This document shows positions 51,582 to 63,938 of a stretch of 64,000 bases of DNA, one piece after another. Within the stretch, counting starts at the first letter, position 1; each line of letters begins with the position of its first letter. The notes below the pieces were generated by a model. The model was not told where the DNA came from, made no database searches, and worked only from the letters and a program-made list of their open reading frames with translations. The translations under genes and the position numbers were made by a program. This DNA is from Streptomyces hilarionis. GTDB taxonomy: Bacteria > Actinomycetota > Actinomycetes > Streptomycetales > Streptomycetaceae. The DNA lies in NCBI RefSeq assembly GCF_024539675.1, contig NZ_JAHHIT010000050.1, positions 1 to 64,000 of the forward strand, read 5' to 3'.

Positions 51582-53423
51582 GTGCGAACGTCCATCGCCA
51601 CCGTCTCACTGAGCGGAACCCTCACCGAGAAGCTCACCGCCGCCGCCCGGGCCGGGTTCGACGGCGTCGAGATCTTCGAGAACGACCTCCTGGCCGGCCC
51701 CCTCGCGCCGGACGAGATCCGCGCCCGCTGCGCCGACCTCGGTCTCACCGTCGACCTCTACCAGCCCGTGCGCGACGTCGAGGCCGTCCCGGCCGACGAG
51801 TTCGCCCGCAACCTGCGCCGCGCCCGGCACAAGTTCCAGCTGATGGAGAGACTCGGCGCGGACACCGTCCTGGTCTGCTCCAGCGTCTCCCCGCTCGCCC
51901 GCGACGACGACGCGCTCGCCGCCGCACAGCTGAGCGAACTGGCCGACCTGGCACAGGACTTCGGCATCCGCGTCGCCTACGAGGCGCTCGCCTGGGGACG
52001 GCACGTCAGCACCTGGGACCACGCCTGGCGCATCGTCGAGACCGCCGCGCACCCCGCGCTCGGCACCTGCCTGGACAGCTTCCACATCCTGTCCCGCAGC
52101 TCCGGTCCGAAAGACCTCGACGCCATCGAGGACATCCCCGGCGAGAAGATCTTCTTCCTCCAGCTGGCCGACGCCCCGCTGCTCGGCATGGACGTGTTGC
52201 AGTGGAGCCGTCACCACCGCTGCTTCCCCGGCCAGGGCGGGTTCGACGTGGCCGGACTGGTCGCACGCGTCCTGCGCGCCGGGTACGACGGCCCGCTCTC
52301 CCTGGAGGTCTTCAACGACGTCTTCCGGCAGGCCGAGGCCGGCCCGACCGCCGTGGACGCCCGCCGCTCCCTGCTGCTCCTCCAGGAGGAGCTCGGCGTC
52401 GAGGTCCTGCCCGCGCCGGCGCCCCCGTCCGCGGTGGCCTTCGCGGAACTGGTCACCCAGGACGCCGACCCGGTCGCCGCCCTGCTCGGCGGCCTCGGCT
52501 TCACCCGCACCGCCCGCCACCGGGGCAAGCCGGTCGACCTGTGGGAGCAGGGCGAGGCCCGGATCCTGGTCAACACCGGCGGGGCCGCCCTCGCGCGCTC
52601 CCGGCACCGCTCGCGTGGCAAAAGCCCCGCGGACGGCACCGCCGTCGCCGCGATCGGCCTGGAGAGCGCGGACCCGGCCGCCGCCGCCCGCCGCGCGGAG
52701 GCCCTGCTCGCCCCGGTCCTGCCGCGCCGCCGCGCCGAAGGGGACGCCCCGCTCGACGCCGTCGCCGCCCCCGACGGCACCGAACTCTTCCTGTGCGCGA
52801 CGCGGCGGCCCGGACTGCCCGACTGGCGCGCCGACTTCGAGGACGTGCCGCACGCGCCCGCCGCGGCCGACGACGTCCGCATCGATCACGTCGCCCTGAC
52901 CCAGCCCTGGCACCGCTTCGACGAGGCCGTCCTGTTCCACCGAGGCGTCCTCGGCCTCGACGCCGAGGAGAGCGTCGACGTGGCCGATCCCTACGGGCTG
53001 CTGCGCAGCCGCGCCGTCACCGACGCCGGCGGCGGCGTCCGGTTCCCGCTCACCGTCGCCGCGGCCCCCGGCGACGACACCGCGCACGCCCGGCACATAG
53101 CCCTGGGCACCGGCGACGTGGTCGCCGCCGCCCGTCGTCTCGTCGAGGCCGGCTGCCGGCCGCTGCCGATCCCCGTGAACTACTACGACGACCTGGCCGC
53201 CCGCTTCGAGTTCGCCGACGGCGAGCTGGAGACCTACCGCGACCTCGGCATCCTCTACGACCGGGACGCGCACGGCGTCTTCCGGCACTGCTACACGCGC
53301 ACCGTGGGCCGCGTGTTCTTCGAACTGGTCCAGCGCGACGGCGGATACCGCGGCTACGGCGCCGCCAACGCGCCGGTGCGGCTGGCGGCCCAGCACGCCG
53401 TGCACCGGCTCACTGGCGGGTGA
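51582..53423 (+). CDS. 3-Dehydroshikimate dehydratase (QuiC-like, fused to HPPD-like domain)
   Basis: 613 aa two-domain enzyme from GTG 51582 after GAAGGAG. The N-terminal TIM barrel (about 1-280) carries metal-site segments YEALAWGRHVSTWDHAW, GTCLDSFHIL and LSLEVFNDVF. The C-terminal half (about 295-600) is a vicinal-oxygen-chelate domain like 4-hydroxyphenylpyruvate dioxygenase, with HVALTQPWHRFDEAVLFHRG, HIALGTGDVV and VFFELVQRDGG. It converts 3-dehydroshikimate to protocatechuate. Its 3' end overlaps the convergent membrane-protein gene by 14 bases. Confidence 0.87.
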   Translation: MRTSIATVSLSGTLTEKLTAAARAGFDGVEIFENDLLAGPLAPDEIRARCADLGLTVDLYQPVRDVEAVPADEFARNLRRARHKFQLMERLGADTVLVCSSVSPLARDDDALAAAQLSELADLAQDFGIRVAYEALAWGRHVSTWDHAWRIVETAAHPALGTCLDSFHILSRSSGPKDLDAIEDIPGEKIFFLQLADAPLLGMDVLQWSRHHRCFPGQGGFDVAGLVARVLRAGYDGPLSLEVFNDVFRQAEAGPTAVDARRSLLLLQEELGVEVLPAPAPPSAVAFAELVTQDADPVAALLGGLGFTRTARHRGKPVDLWEQGEARILVNTGGAALARSRHRSRGKSPADGTAVAAIGLESADPAAAARRAEALLAPVLPRRRAEGDAPLDAVAAPDGTELFLCATRRPGLPDWRADFEDVPHAPAAADDVRIDHVALTQPWHRFDEAVLFHRGVLGLDAEESVDVADPYGLLRSRAVTDAGGGVRFPLTVAAAPGDDTAHARHIALGTGDVVAAARRLVEAGCRPLPIPVNYYDDLAARFEFADGELETYRDLGILYDRDAHGVFRHCYTRTVGRVFFELVQRDGGYRGYGAANAPVRLAAQHAVHRLTGG

Positions 53424-54867
53424 CGGTCCGGGTCACGCCGGCGACGACCGTCGAGGCCAGGACCCAGCCGGTGACGATCAGGACGTACGAGAGGGCCTGG
53501 TACCAGCCGGCCGGCGCGAACGCGCTCTCCTGGCCGAATGAGATCACCGGCAGCAGGAGGTCGAGGGTGTAGAAGACCGGGCTGAACGGAGGCGCCTCGC
53601 CCGCCTTCAGCGGCGGCGGGTGGTGCCCGGCGTACACGACCGAGCCCACGGCCAGCAGGGACAGCAGCCAGCCGGCCGCGCGCAGCGGGCGGAACCCGTA
53701 GCCCACGGCCGCGTCCTGGAGGTGGCCCCACACCCGCCCGTACCAGGGGAGCGTGTCCCGGTGGCGGCGCTGCTTGGCGAGCTGGACCCGTCGGGCGGCC
53801 CGGTCGTCGCCGGTGGTGCGGTACGCGGCGGTGAGCTGTTCGTAGGCGTGCGCGTCGAAGGCGCCGTCGTCGCGCTCCAGCATCGGCAGCCGCCGCTCGG
53901 GGGGCTCGTGCGGGGTGAGGAAGGTGTACCGGAGATCCAGCAGCCGCACCTGGCCGGGCAGCTTCTCCGGCGCCAGGAGGAGCTGGCCGACCTCGGCGCG
54001 CCGCAGATTGAGCCGGCCCACGATCGGCGGCCCCTCGCGCAGCCAGAGCTCGCCCATGACGCAGCTGCTCACCCGCAGCGCGGTGCCGCCCGGGTTGGAC
54101 AGGGAGGTGTGCAGCAGGTCCACCCGGCCGGGGACCCGCGAGCCGCGCAGGTCGATGCGGCCGTCGGCGCGCATCCGCCGGGCCAGCACGTTGGCGCCGA
54201 CCTCGAGGGCCTCCGCCCGCAGGACGAAACCGCCGGGATTGCTCAGCTCGGCGTCCTCCAGATCGATCGAGCCGGCCACGGTGGCGCCGTCGAGCCGTAT
54301 CGGCCCGCGCGTGCGCAGTCCTCGCGCGCACAGGTCGTCGTCGACGGAGAGCTGGTGGAGCGCGAGCACCGGCTGTGCGGGGTCCTCGGCGGTGATCTCG
54401 GCCCCGTCCACGAAGAGCGCACCGGAGATCTGCGCCCCGCCGAGCTGCACGGGGCCGTCGATGCGGCAGCGCGTCAGCCGCAGACTGCCGTCGATCCGGC
54501 TGCGTGCCGCCGCCAGACCGGGCAGCACGCAGTCGCGCAGGTTCACGTAGTTCAGCTGGGCGCCGGCCAGGCGCGGCGTGGCGTCGAAGCGGCAGTGGTT
54601 GAGGCGTACGACGCTGTCCACGACCGCGTACCGCAGGTCCAACTGCCCGGTGATCCGCACGCCCAAGACCTTGAGCGCCGCCACCTCGCCGGGTTCGCGC
54701 GGGCCGTTGAGGAGCAGTGCGCGCAACACGACCGCGCGCACGGCCGGTTCGGGCCCGCGGTCGGGTCCCGGCGCGCCCGGGGCGCCTTCGCGGAAGTCCG
54801 CGGTCGCTCCCGTGGCGAAGGCCCGCCAGACTCGCTGTTCGGCCGGTGTCAGATCGTCGATCTCCAT
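53410..54867 (-). CDS. Beta-helix-like membrane protein ("membrane-associated oxidoreductase" type)
   Basis: 485 aa from ATG 54867. Residues about 60-330 contain short repeats of the type GxLxLxxAxI (VRITGQLDLRYAVV, SRIDGSLRLTRCRIDG, ATVAGSIDLEDAELSN, SRVPGRVDLLHTSLSN), which suggests a right-handed beta-helix. Two or three membrane helices follow (AAGWLLSLLAVGSVVYAG and YVLIVTGWVLASTVVAGV). Such proteins are often labelled oxidoreductases in streptomycete genomes, but no redox motif is visible. Function unknown; it sits apart from the neighbouring operons. Confidence 0.65.
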   Translation of the reverse strand: MEIDDLTPAEQRVWRAFATGATADFREGAPGAPGPDRGPEPAVRAVVLRALLLNGPREPGEVAALKVLGVRITGQLDLRYAVVDSVVRLNHCRFDATPRLAGAQLNYVNLRDCVLPGLAAARSRIDGSLRLTRCRIDGPVQLGGAQISGALFVDGAEITAEDPAQPVLALHQLSVDDDLCARGLRTRGPIRLDGATVAGSIDLEDAELSNPGGFVLRAEALEVGANVLARRMRADGRIDLRGSRVPGRVDLLHTSLSNPGGTALRVSSCVMGELWLREGPPIVGRLNLRRAEVGQLLLAPEKLPGQVRLLDLRYTFLTPHEPPERRLPMLERDDGAFDAHAYEQLTAAYRTTGDDRAARRVQLAKQRRHRDTLPWYGRVWGHLQDAAVGYGFRPLRAAGWLLSLLAVGSVVYAGHHPPPLKAGEAPPFSPVFYTLDLLLPVISFGQESAFAPAGWYQALSYVLIVTGWVLASTVVAGVTRTVTRQ

Positions 54868-54911
54868 CAGCCGCGACTCTGGCGGGCCTGTCCGAACGGT
54901 GTCAACACCCT

Positions 54912-55499
54912 TCAGGCCCGGATGTTCCACCCGGCGATCACGGGCCGCTCGTGCTCCGTCGACAGCCGGCTCACCGTGCCCGTGGCCAGCTGGAACAACC
55001 GGCCCTCGGCGGGCGGCAGTCCGAGGCGACGGGCCGTCAGCACCCGCAGGAAGTGCGAGTGGGCGACGAGGACGACGTCACCGTCGTCGAGCGCCGGGGC
55101 CACGCGGGCCAGCACCCGGTCGGCGCGCCGGCCGATCTGCTCGGGCGACTCGCCGGGACGGCCCTGCGGGCCCGGCGGCACGCCGTGGGTCCACAGGTCC
55201 CAGTCGGGGCGGTCGCGGTGGATGTCGACGGTGGTGACGCCCTCGTAGGCGCCGTAGTCCCACTCGTGCAGGTCGGGTTCGACGCGCACGCCGGCGACGC
55301 CGGCGAGGTCGGCGGTGCGTATCGCCCGTTGCAGCGGGCTGGTCAGGGCGAGTGCGAAGGTCCGGCCCGAGAGGAGCGCGGCGAGGGACTTGGCCTGTTC
55401 CTCGCCGTGTGCGGTCAGGGGCAGGTCGGTGAAGCTCGTGTGCTGTCCCGACCTGCTCCATTCCGTCTCCCCGTGGCGGACCAGCAGAAGATCCCCCAC
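54912..55499 (-). CDS. Histidine phosphatase (phosphoglycerate mutase-like)
   Basis: 195 aa, GTG 55499. The catalytic His is in LLLVRHGETEWS; LTSPLQRAIRTADLAG carries the second Arg and HEWDYGAYEG follows; the second His is in LVAHSHFLRV. It dephosphorylates a small phosphometabolite; position directly downstream of gnd, nine bases away, suggests a sugar phosphate. Specificity is not known. Confidence 0.82.
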   Translation of the reverse strand: MGDLLLVRHGETEWSRSGQHTSFTDLPLTAHGEEQAKSLAALLSGRTFALALTSPLQRAIRTADLAGVAGVRVEPDLHEWDYGAYEGVTTVDIHRDRPDWDLWTHGVPPGPQGRPGESPEQIGRRADRVLARVAPALDDGDVVLVAHSHFLRVLTARRLGLPPAEGRLFQLATGTVSRLSTEHERPVIAGWNIRA

Positions 55500-55508
55500 G
55501 GCCCGCGC

Positions 55509-56399
<891 letters not shown>

Positions 56400-56408
56400 G
56401 TCAGTTCA

Positions 56409-58058
56409 CTACTTCCTGAGTTCGCGGTAGGCGGCGACGAGAGCGGAGGTGGAGGGATCGAGGCCGGGCACCTCGGCGCCCTCGGTGAGCGCGGGCTCGA
56501 CGCGCTTGGCGAGGACCTTGCCGAGCTCCACGCCCCACTGGTCGAAGGAGTCGATGTTCCACACCGCGCCCTGGACGAACACCTTGTGCTCGTAGAGGGC
56601 GATGAGCTGGCCGAGGACCGACGGGGTCAGTTCGCGGGCCAGGATCGTGGTGGTGGGGTGGTTGCCCAGGAAGGTGCGGTGCGGCACCTGTTCCTCGGCC
56701 ACGCCCTCCGCGCGCACCTCGTCGGCGGTCTTGCCGAAGGCGAGCGCCTGGCCCTGCGCGAACAGGTTGGCCATCAGCAGGTCGTGCTGGGCGGCCAGTT
56801 CCCCGCCGAGTTCGGCCGCCGGGCGCGCGAACCCGATCAGGTCGGCCGGGATCAGCCGGGTGCCCTGGTGGATCAACTGGTAGTAGGCGTGCTGACCGTT
56901 GGTGCCGGGCGTGCCCCACACCACCGGACCGGTCGACCACTGGACCCGGTCGCCGTCGCGGTCCACCGACTTGCCGTTGGACTCCATGTCCAACTGCTGA
57001 AGGTAGGCGGTGAACTTGGACAGGTAGTGGCTGTACGGCAGCACCGCGTGCGTCTCGGCGCCGAGGAAGTTGCTGTACCAGATGCCCAGCAGGCCCAGGA
57101 TCAGCGGGGCGTTGTCCTCGGCCGGAGCGGTGCGGAAGTGCTCGTCGACGACGCGGAACCCGTCGAGCAGTTCCCGGAAGCGGTCCGGGCCGATGGCGAT
57201 CATCAGGGAGAGGCCGATGGCCGAGTCGAAGGAGTAGCGGCCGCCGACCCAGTCCCAGAACCCGAACATGTTGTCCGGGTCGATGCCGAACTCCTCCACC
57301 TTGCCGGCGTTCGTGGACAGCGCCACGAAGTGCCGGGCGACCGCCTTCGTCTCGCCGCCGAGGCCGGCCAGCAGCCAGGAGCGCGCGGAGGTCGCGTTGG
57401 TGATGGTCTCGATCGTGGTGAAGGTCTTGGACGCGACGATGAACAGCGTCTCCGCGGGGTCCAGGTCGCGCAGGGCCTCGTGCAGGTCGGCGCCGTCCAC
57501 GTTCGACACGAAGCGCAGTGTCAGCTCGCGCGTCGCGAAGGTGCGCAGGGCCTCGTACGCCATGGCCGGGCCGAGGTCGGAGCCGCCGATGCCGATGTTG
57601 ACGACATTGCGGATGCGCCTGCCGGTGTGGCCGGTCCACTCGCCGGAGCGGACCCGCTCCGCGAAGTCGCTCATCCGGTCCAGCACCGCGTGCACCTCGG
57701 GCACCACGTTCTCGCCGTCGACCTCGATCACGGCGTCGCGCGGGGCGCGCAGGGCGGTGTGCAGCACGGCCCGGTCCTCGGTGACGTTGATCTTCTCGCC
57801 GCGGAACATGGCGTCGCGCTGCCCGGCCACGTCCGTGGCGGCGGCGAGCTCGCGCAGCAGGGCGAGGGTCTCGTCGGTGATCAGGTGCTTGGAGTAGTCG
57901 ATGCGCAGGTCGCCGACGCGCACGACGTACCGCTCGGCGCGCGCGGGGTCGTCGGCGAACAGCTCGCGCAGCCGCGGGCGTTGCAGGGGCGGGGTGCTGC
58001 GGTGCTCTTCCAGGGCCGCCCACTCGGGCCGGTGGGTGAGCTTGGGGGTGTCAGACAT
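56409..58058 (-). CDS. pgi: Glucose-6-phosphate isomerase
   Basis: 549 aa, full length. [19 protein letters not shown] and the signature [18 protein letters not shown] are intact; [17 protein letters not shown] matches the second PGI signature; the C-terminal part has the catalytic Lys in [19 protein letters not shown]. It interconverts glucose 6-phosphate and fructose 6-phosphate. It overlaps the opcA end by eight bases. Confidence 0.96.
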   Translation of the reverse strand: MSDTPKLTHRPEWAALEEHRSTPPLQRPRLRELFADDPARAERYVVRVGDLRIDYSKHLITDETLALLRELAAATDVAGQRDAMFRGEKINVTEDRAVLHTALRAPRDAVIEVDGENVVPEVHAVLDRMSDFAERVRSGEWTGHTGRRIRNVVNIGIGGSDLGPAMAYEALRTFATRELTLRFVSNVDGADLHEALRDLDPAETLFIVASKTFTTIETITNATSARSWLLAGLGGETKAVARHFVALSTNAGKVEEFGIDPDNMFGFWDWVGGRYSFDSAIGLSLMIAIGPDRFRELLDGFRVVDEHFRTAPAEDNAPLILGLLGIWYSNFLGAETHAVLPYSHYLSKFTAYLQQLDMESNGKSVDRDGDRVQWSTGPVVWGTPGTNGQHAYYQLIHQGTRLIPADLIGFARPAAELGGELAAQHDLLMANLFAQGQALAFGKTADEVRAEGVAEEQVPHRTFLGNHPTTTILARELTPSVLGQLIALYEHKVFVQGAVWNIDSFDQWGVELGKVLAKRVEPALTEGAEVPGLDPSTSALVAAYRELRK

Positions 58059-58986
58059 GAGAGGGGGTCTCCTTGGTGGCCTCGCCCCGCAGGGCGATGG
58101 CGTACATCTCGTCCGCGTCGAGGCGCCTGAGCTCCTCGGCGATGAGTTCGGAGGTGGTGCGGACCTTCAGCGCGAGGGTGCGCGAGGGCTGGCCCGGCAG
58201 CGAGAGCGTGGCCAGCGGGCCCTCGGGACGGTCGATGACGATCTCGCCGTCCGCGGTGCCCAGGCGGACGGCGGTGACGACCGGCCCGTCGGTGACGACG
58301 CGGTCGATCGTGACCTGGAGCCGTGCCTCCAGCCAGCGCGCGAGCAGCTCCGCGGCGGGGTTGTCGGCCTCGGCCTCCACGGCGCCCGACAGGATCGGCA
58401 CCCGGGCCTGGTCCAGGGCCGCCGCCAGCATCGAGCGCCACGGGGTCAGCCGGGTCCAGGCGAGGTCGGTGTCGCCGGGCGCGTAGGAGCGGACCCGGGT
58501 CTCCAGCGCCCTGAGCGGGTTCTCCACGGCGTACAGGTCGGTGATCCTGCGCTGGGCGAGCGCGCCCAGCGGGTCCTTGGCGGGGTTGTCCGGCGCGTCC
58601 ACCGGCCACCACACGACGACGGGCGCGTCGGGGAGCAGCAGCGGCAGGACGACGGAGTCGGCGTGGTCGGACACCTCGCCGTAGGTCCGCAGGACGACCG
58701 TCTCGCCGGTGCCGGCCTCGGAGCCGACGCGGACCTCGGCGTCGAGGCGGGACCCGGTGCGCTCACGGGGCGTGCGGGCGTGCCGCTTGATGACGACCAG
58801 GGTGCGCGAGGGGTGCTCGTGCGAGGCCTCCTCGGCCGCCTTGATCGAGTCGTAGGCGTTCTCCTCGTCCGTGACGATGACCATCGTCAGGACCATGCCC
58901 ACGGCCGGTGTGCCGATCGCGCGGCGACCCTTCACCAGCGCCTTGTTGATCTTGCTTGCAGTGGTGTCGGTCAGGTCGATCTTCAT
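58051..58986 (-). CDS. opcA: OpcA, glucose-6-phosphate dehydrogenase assembly protein
   Basis: 311 aa. The actinobacterial OpcA pattern is seen: [67 protein letters not shown]. It assists assembly or activity of the Zwf protein encoded next. The ATG overlaps the zwf stop by four bases. Confidence 0.93.
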   Translation of the reverse strand: MKIDLTDTTASKINKALVKGRRAIGTPAVGMVLTMVIVTDEENAYDSIKAAEEASHEHPSRTLVVIKRHARTPRERTGSRLDAEVRVGSEAGTGETVVLRTYGEVSDHADSVVLPLLLPDAPVVVWWPVDAPDNPAKDPLGALAQRRITDLYAVENPLRALETRVRSYAPGDTDLAWTRLTPWRSMLAAALDQARVPILSGAVEAEADNPAAELLARWLEARLQVTIDRVVTDGPVVTAVRLGTADGEIVIDRPEGPLATLSLPGQPSRTLALKVRTTSELIAEELRRLDADEMYAIALRGEATKETPSHV

Positions 58987-60527
58987 GGCCTGCGCCAGCT
59001 CCGTCCGTCTCGTGCGAGCATCTCGTCGGCTTCCTCGGGCCCCCAGCTGCCCGAGGCGTACTGCGCGGGCCTGCCGTGCCGGGCCCAGTACTCCTCGATC
59101 GGGTCGAGGATCCTCCAGGACTCTTCCACTTCCTGATGGCGCGGGAACAGGTTGGCGTCGCCGAGCAGCACGTCCAGGATGAGCCGCTCGTAGGCCTCGG
59201 GGCTGGACTCGGTGAAGGACTCGCCGTAGGCGAAGTCCATCGTCACGTCGCGGATCTCCATGGAGGTGCCGGGGACCTTGGAGCCGAAGCGGACCGTGAT
59301 GCCCTCGTCCGGCTGGACGCGGATGACGATCGCGTTGGCGCCGAGCTCCTCGGTGGCGGTGGAGTCGAAGGGCGAGTGCGGCGCCCGCTGGAAGACCACC
59401 GCGATCTCGGTGACCCGGCGGCCCAGCCGCTTGCCGGTGCGCAGGTAGAACGGGACGCCCGCCCAGCGGCGGTTGTCCACCCCCAGCTTGACGGCGGCGA
59501 AGGTGTCCGTCGTGGAGGCCGGGTCGATGCCGTCCTCTTCGAGGTAGCCGCTCACCTTCTCGCCGCCCTGCCAGGCGCCCGCGTACTGCGCCCGCACGGT
59601 GTGCCGGCCCAGGTCCTCCGGCAGCTTCACCGCCCTGAGCACCTTGAGCTTCTCGGTGAGCAGCGAGGACGCGTCGAAGGAGGCCGGCTCCTCCATGGCC
59701 GTCAGGGCCATGAGCTGGAGCAGGTGGTTCTGGATGACGTCACGTGCCGAGCCGATGCCGTCGTAGTAGCCGGCCCGGCCGCCGATGCCGATGTCCTCGG
59801 CCATCGTGATCTGCACGTGGTCCACGAAGGACCGGTTCCAGATCGGCTCGAACATGGTGTTGGCGAAACGCAGCGCCAGGATGTTCTGGACGGTCTCCTT
59901 GCCCAGGTAGTGGTCGATGCGGAAGACCTGGTCCGGTTCGAACACGTCGTGCACGACGGCGTTCAGCTCCTGAGCGCTGGCCAGGTCGTGCCCGAACGGC
60001 TTCTCGATGACCGCCCGCCGCCAGGAACCCTTGCGCGCCTTGGCCAGGCCGTGCTTCTTGAGCTGCTCGACCACCTTGGGGAAGAACTTCGGGGGCACGG
60101 AGAGGTAGAAGGCGAAGTTGCCGCCCGTGCCGCGGGAGGAGTCCAGCTCCTCGACGGCGCTCTTGAGCTGCTTGAACGCGGTGTCGTCGTCGAAGTCGCC
60201 GGGGACGAACCGCATGCCCTCGGCCAGCTGCTGCCAGACCTCCTCGCGGAACGGGGTCCGGGAGTGCTCGCGCACCGCGTCGTGGACGACCTGCGCGAAG
60301 TCCTGGTCCTCCCAGTCGCGGCGGGCGAACCCGACGAGCGAGAAGCCCGGCGGGAGCAGACCGCGGTTGGCGAGGTCGTAGACCGCCGGCATCAGCTTCT
60401 TGCGGGAGAGGTCGCCCGTCACCCCGAAGATCACGAGGCCCGAGGGGCCCGCGATGCGGGGCAGGCGCCGGTCGCGCGGGTCCCGCAGGGGGTTCTCCCA
60501 GGCCGCGCCGAGACTGCTCGTGCTCAT
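58983..60527 (-). CDS. zwf: Glucose-6-phosphate 1-dehydrogenase
   Basis: 514 aa. The NADP fold is [17 protein letters not shown]; the active-site signature RIDHYLGKE is intact; [12 protein letters not shown] and [20 protein letters not shown] are typical. It catalyses the first oxidative step of the pentose-phosphate pathway. Overlaps tal and opcA by four bases each, so translation is coupled. Confidence 0.96.
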   Translation of the reverse strand: MSTSSLGAAWENPLRDPRDRRLPRIAGPSGLVIFGVTGDLSRKKLMPAVYDLANRGLLPPGFSLVGFARRDWEDQDFAQVVHDAVREHSRTPFREEVWQQLAEGMRFVPGDFDDDTAFKQLKSAVEELDSSRGTGGNFAFYLSVPPKFFPKVVEQLKKHGLAKARKGSWRRAVIEKPFGHDLASAQELNAVVHDVFEPDQVFRIDHYLGKETVQNILALRFANTMFEPIWNRSFVDHVQITMAEDIGIGGRAGYYDGIGSARDVIQNHLLQLMALTAMEEPASFDASSLLTEKLKVLRAVKLPEDLGRHTVRAQYAGAWQGGEKVSGYLEEDGIDPASTTDTFAAVKLGVDNRRWAGVPFYLRTGKRLGRRVTEIAVVFQRAPHSPFDSTATEELGANAIVIRVQPDEGITVRFGSKVPGTSMEIRDVTMDFAYGESFTESSPEAYERLILDVLLGDANLFPRHQEVEESWRILDPIEEYWARHGRPAQYASGSWGPEEADEMLARDGRSWRRP

Positions 60528-61675
60528 GTGGCGTCAACTCCCTTGCTCGTCAGCGACTTCGTGACCGCGTCCAGAAGGTCCTGCCACGCCGCCGCGAACT
60601 TGGCGACACCCTCGTCCTCCAACCGGGTGACGACCTCGTCGTAGGAGACGCCCAGCGCCTCCACCGCGGCCAGGTCGGCGCGCGCCGCGGCGTAGCCGCC
60701 GGTGACCGTGTCGCCGGTGATGTCACCGTGGTCGGCGGCCGCGTCCAGCGTGGCCTCGGGCATGGTGTTGACCGTGTCCGGGGCGACCAGCCCGTCCACG
60801 TACAGCGTGTCCTTGTAGGCAGGATCCTTCACACCGGTGGACGCCCACAGCGGACGCTGCCGGTTCGCCCCCGCCCCGGCCAGCGCCGTCCAGCGGGCGT
60901 TCGCCGGGCCGAAGACCTCCTCGTACGCCCGGTAGGCCAACCGTGCGTTGGCGAGCGCCGCCCGGCCCTTCAGCGCGAGGGCGGCGTCGGTGCCGAGGGC
61001 CGTCAGCCGCTTGTCGATCTCGGCGTCGACCCGGGAGACGAAGAAGGAGGCCACGGACCGGATCAGCGTCAGGTCCAGGCCCCTGGCCCGCGCCTTCTCC
61101 AGGCCCGCCAGATAGGCGTCCATGACCTCGCGGTAGCGCTCCAGGGAGAAGATCAGCGTGACGTTGACGCTGATCCCCAGGCCCACGACCTCGGTGATCG
61201 CCGGCAGCCCCGCCTTCGTCGCCGGGATCTTGATCATGACGTTGGGGCGGTCCACCAGCCAGGCGAGCTGCTTGGCCTCGGCGACGGTGGCCGCCGTGTC
61301 GTGGGCCAGCCGGGGGTCCACCTCGATGGAGACCCGGCCGTCGAGCCCGTCCGTCGCCGTGAACACGGGACGCAGCACGTCGGCCGCGGCCCGCACGTCG
61401 GCGGTCGTCAGCATCCGCACGGCCTCGTCGACCGTGACGCCCCGCACCGCCAGGTCGGCGAGCTGCTCCTCGTAGCCCGTGCCGGAGCCGATGGCGGCCT
61501 GGAAGATGGACGGGTTGGTGGTCACGCCGACGACGTTGCGCGTCTCGACGAGCCGGGCGAGGTCGCCCGAGCGGATGCGCTCGCGTGAGAGGTCGTCCAG
61601 CCAGATGGAGACACCTTCGTCGGACAGGCGCTCGAGGGCTCCCGCCGTGGCGGTCGCTTCGGTCACTTCGATCAT
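60524..61675 (-). CDS. tal: Transaldolase
   Basis: 383 aa, the longer actinobacterial class. The Schiff-base Lys is in [25 protein letters not shown] and [18 protein letters not shown] are the family signatures. It exchanges three-carbon units between sugar phosphates in the non-oxidative branch. ATG 61675; 19 bases follow tkt. Confidence 0.95.
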   Translation of the reverse strand: MIEVTEATATAGALERLSDEGVSIWLDDLSRERIRSGDLARLVETRNVVGVTTNPSIFQAAIGSGTGYEEQLADLAVRGVTVDEAVRMLTTADVRAAADVLRPVFTATDGLDGRVSIEVDPRLAHDTAATVAEAKQLAWLVDRPNVMIKIPATKAGLPAITEVVGLGISVNVTLIFSLERYREVMDAYLAGLEKARARGLDLTLIRSVASFFVSRVDAEIDKRLTALGTDAALALKGRAALANARLAYRAYEEVFGPANARWTALAGAGANRQRPLWASTGVKDPAYKDTLYVDGLVAPDTVNTMPEATLDAAADHGDITGDTVTGGYAAARADLAAVEALGVSYDEVVTRLEDEGVAKFAAAWQDLLDAVTKSLTSKGVDAT

Positions 61676-61694
61676 CTTCTTTCGTGCGGTCGGA

Positions 61695-63770
61695 TCAACC
61701 GCGCGCGGCGGCCAGCGATTCCCTGGCGGCGGCGGCGACGTTCTCGGCGGTGAAGCCGTAGGCGGCGAACAGGGTCCCGGCGTCGGCGGAGGCCCCGAAG
61801 TGCTCCAGGGAGACGATGCGTCCCGCGTCGCCCACGAAGCGGTGCCAGGTCAGGCCGATGCCCGCCTCGACCGCCACCCGGGCCTTCACCGAGGGCGGCA
61901 GCACGCTCTCGCGGTACTCGCGGGGCTGCTCCTCGAACCACTCCACGGACGGCATGGACACCACGCGCGTGCCGATTCCCTCGGCCTCCAGCGCCTCCCG
62001 CGCGGCCACGGCGAGCTGGACCTCCGAGCCGGTGGCGACGATGAGGACGTCGGGCGTCGCGGACGAGGAGTCGCGCAGGACGTAACCGCCCTTCGCCGCG
62101 TCGGGGTCGGGCTCGTAGGTGGGTACGCCCTGCCGGGAGAGGGCCAGTCCGTGCGGGGCCGGCCGGGTCGCGTGCCGCTCGAGGATCTCGCGCCACACGA
62201 TCGCGGTCTCGTTGGCGTCGGCGGGGCGGACCACGTTCAGGCCCGGGATGGCGCGCAGCGACGCGAGGTGCTCGACCGGCTGGTGGGTGGGGCCGTCCTC
62301 GCCCAGGCCGATGGAGTCGTGCGTCCACACGTACGTCACCGGCAGCTGCATCAGCGCCGACATGCGCACGGCGTTGCGCATGTAGTCGGAGAACACCAGG
62401 AACGTGCCGCCGTAGACGCGGGTGTTGCCGTGCAGGGCGATGCCGTTCATCTCCGCGGCCATCGAGAACTCGCGGATGCCGAAGTGCACGGTGCGGCCGT
62501 ACGGGCTCGCCTCGGGCAGCGGGTTGCCCTCGGGCAGGAACGACGACGTCTTGTCGATCGTCGTGTTGTTGGACCCGGCGAGGTCGGCGGAGCCGCCCCA
62601 CAGCTCGGGGATGACCGGGCCGAGCGCCTGGAGCACCTTGCCGGACGCGGCACGCGTGGCGACGGACTTGCCCGGCTCGAACACGGGGAGCTCGTCCTGC
62701 CAGCCCTCGGGGAGCTGACCGGCCACCACCCGGTCGAAGAGCTCGGCGCGCCCGGGGTCCGTGCCGCGCCAGGCGTCGAGCTGCTTGTCCCAGGCGGCGT
62801 GCGCCTCGGCGCCCCGGTCGAGGGCCGCGCGGGTGTGGGCGAGGACGTCGTCGCCGACCTGGAAGGCGCGCTCCGGGTCGAAGCCGAGGACGCGCTTGGT
62901 GGCGGCGACCTCGTCCGCGCCGAGGGCCGCGCCGTGCGCGGCGCCGGTGCCCTGCGCGTTCGGCGCGGGCCAGGCGATGATCGTGCGCAGCGAGATGATC
63001 GAGGGCCGCCCGGTCTCGGCCCGCGCCGCCGTCAGGGCCGCGTACAGGGCCGGGACGTCGACGTCGCCGTCCTCGGCCGGCTCGACGCGCTGGGTGTGCC
63101 AGCCGTAGGCGGCGTAGCGCCCGAGCACGTCCTCGGAGAACGCGGTGGCGGTGTCGCCCTCGATGGAGATGCGGTTGTCGTCGTAGACGAGGACGAGGTT
63201 GCCGAGCTTTTGATGACCGGCCAGCGAGGAGGCCTCGGCCGAGACGCCCTCCTGGAGGTCGCCGTCCGAGACGATCCCCCAGACGGTGTGGTCGAACGGC
63301 GACTCGCCCGCGGGGGAGTCCGGGTCGAACAGGCCGCGCTCGTAGCGGGCCGCCATCGCCATGCCCACGGCGTTGGCGACGCCCTGCCCCAGCGGGCCGG
63401 TGGTCGTCTCCACGCCCGCGGTGTGCCCGTACTCGGGGTGTCCGGGGGTCTTCGAGCCGTGGGTGCGAAAACGCCTGAGGTCGTCGAGCTCCAGCTCGTA
63501 GCCGGCGAGGTACAGCTGGGTGTAGAGCGTCAGCGAGGTGTGGCCGGGGGACAGGACGAAGCGGTCGCGCCCGGTCCACTCCGGGTCGGCGGGGTCGTGC
63601 CGCATCACCTTCTGAAAGATCGTGTAGGCGACGGGGGCCAGGCTCATCGCGGTTCCGGGGTGACCGTTGCCCACCTGCTGCACGGCATCCGCGGCCAGCA
63701 GACGCGCCGTGTCGACGGCACGCCGGTCGATGTCGGTCCACGCGAAGCTGTTCGGGGTCTGCGTGCTCAT
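61695..63770 (-). CDS. tkt: Transketolase
   Basis: 691 aa. [20 protein letters not shown] at the N-terminus, the thiamine diphosphate motif [13 protein letters not shown] with YDDN, and the pyrimidine-domain Glu region [19 protein letters not shown] are intact. It transfers two-carbon units between sugar phosphates. ATG 63770 is preferred; TTG 63776 is in frame. First gene of the operon. Confidence 0.96.
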   Translation of the reverse strand: MSTQTPNSFAWTDIDRRAVDTARLLAADAVQQVGNGHPGTAMSLAPVAYTIFQKVMRHDPADPEWTGRDRFVLSPGHTSLTLYTQLYLAGYELELDDLRRFRTHGSKTPGHPEYGHTAGVETTTGPLGQGVANAVGMAMAARYERGLFDPDSPAGESPFDHTVWGIVSDGDLQEGVSAEASSLAGHQKLGNLVLVYDDNRISIEGDTATAFSEDVLGRYAAYGWHTQRVEPAEDGDVDVPALYAALTAARAETGRPSIISLRTIIAWPAPNAQGTGAAHGAALGADEVAATKRVLGFDPERAFQVGDDVLAHTRAALDRGAEAHAAWDKQLDAWRGTDPGRAELFDRVVAGQLPEGWQDELPVFEPGKSVATRAASGKVLQALGPVIPELWGGSADLAGSNNTTIDKTSSFLPEGNPLPEASPYGRTVHFGIREFSMAAEMNGIALHGNTRVYGGTFLVFSDYMRNAVRMSALMQLPVTYVWTHDSIGLGEDGPTHQPVEHLASLRAIPGLNVVRPADANETAIVWREILERHATRPAPHGLALSRQGVPTYEPDPDAAKGGYVLRDSSSATPDVLIVATGSEVQLAVAAREALEAEGIGTRVVSMPSVEWFEEQPREYRESVLPPSVKARVAVEAGIGLTWHRFVGDAGRIVSLEHFGASADAGTLFAAYGFTAENVAAAARESLAAARG

Positions 63771-63822
63771 CTTCAAGAAATCCTCGATCGGAGCGGGTCA
63801 GCTGCTCTGGCGTGTTCAAACT

Positions 63823-63839
63823 TAAAAGTCTGACTTTTA
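63823..63839. promoter_or_regulatory. AT-rich palindrome upstream of tkt
   Basis: TAAAAGTCTGACTTTTA is a perfect palindrome with eight-base arms around one base, 53 bases upstream of the tkt ATG and 100 bases before the divergent gene at 63939. On the minus strand it contains TAAGTT at its downstream edge, a possible -10 box, so a bound regulator could block the tkt promoter. Confidence 0.6.
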
Positions 63840-63938
63840 CGGGGGAAGGTCTCCCTGTGTCAGCCTGTGGTGAATGTGGGACACCGGCGCGCATCATGTG
63901 AGCGACGCCGGGCGGCAAGTGGGCGGCACGAGAAGGAC

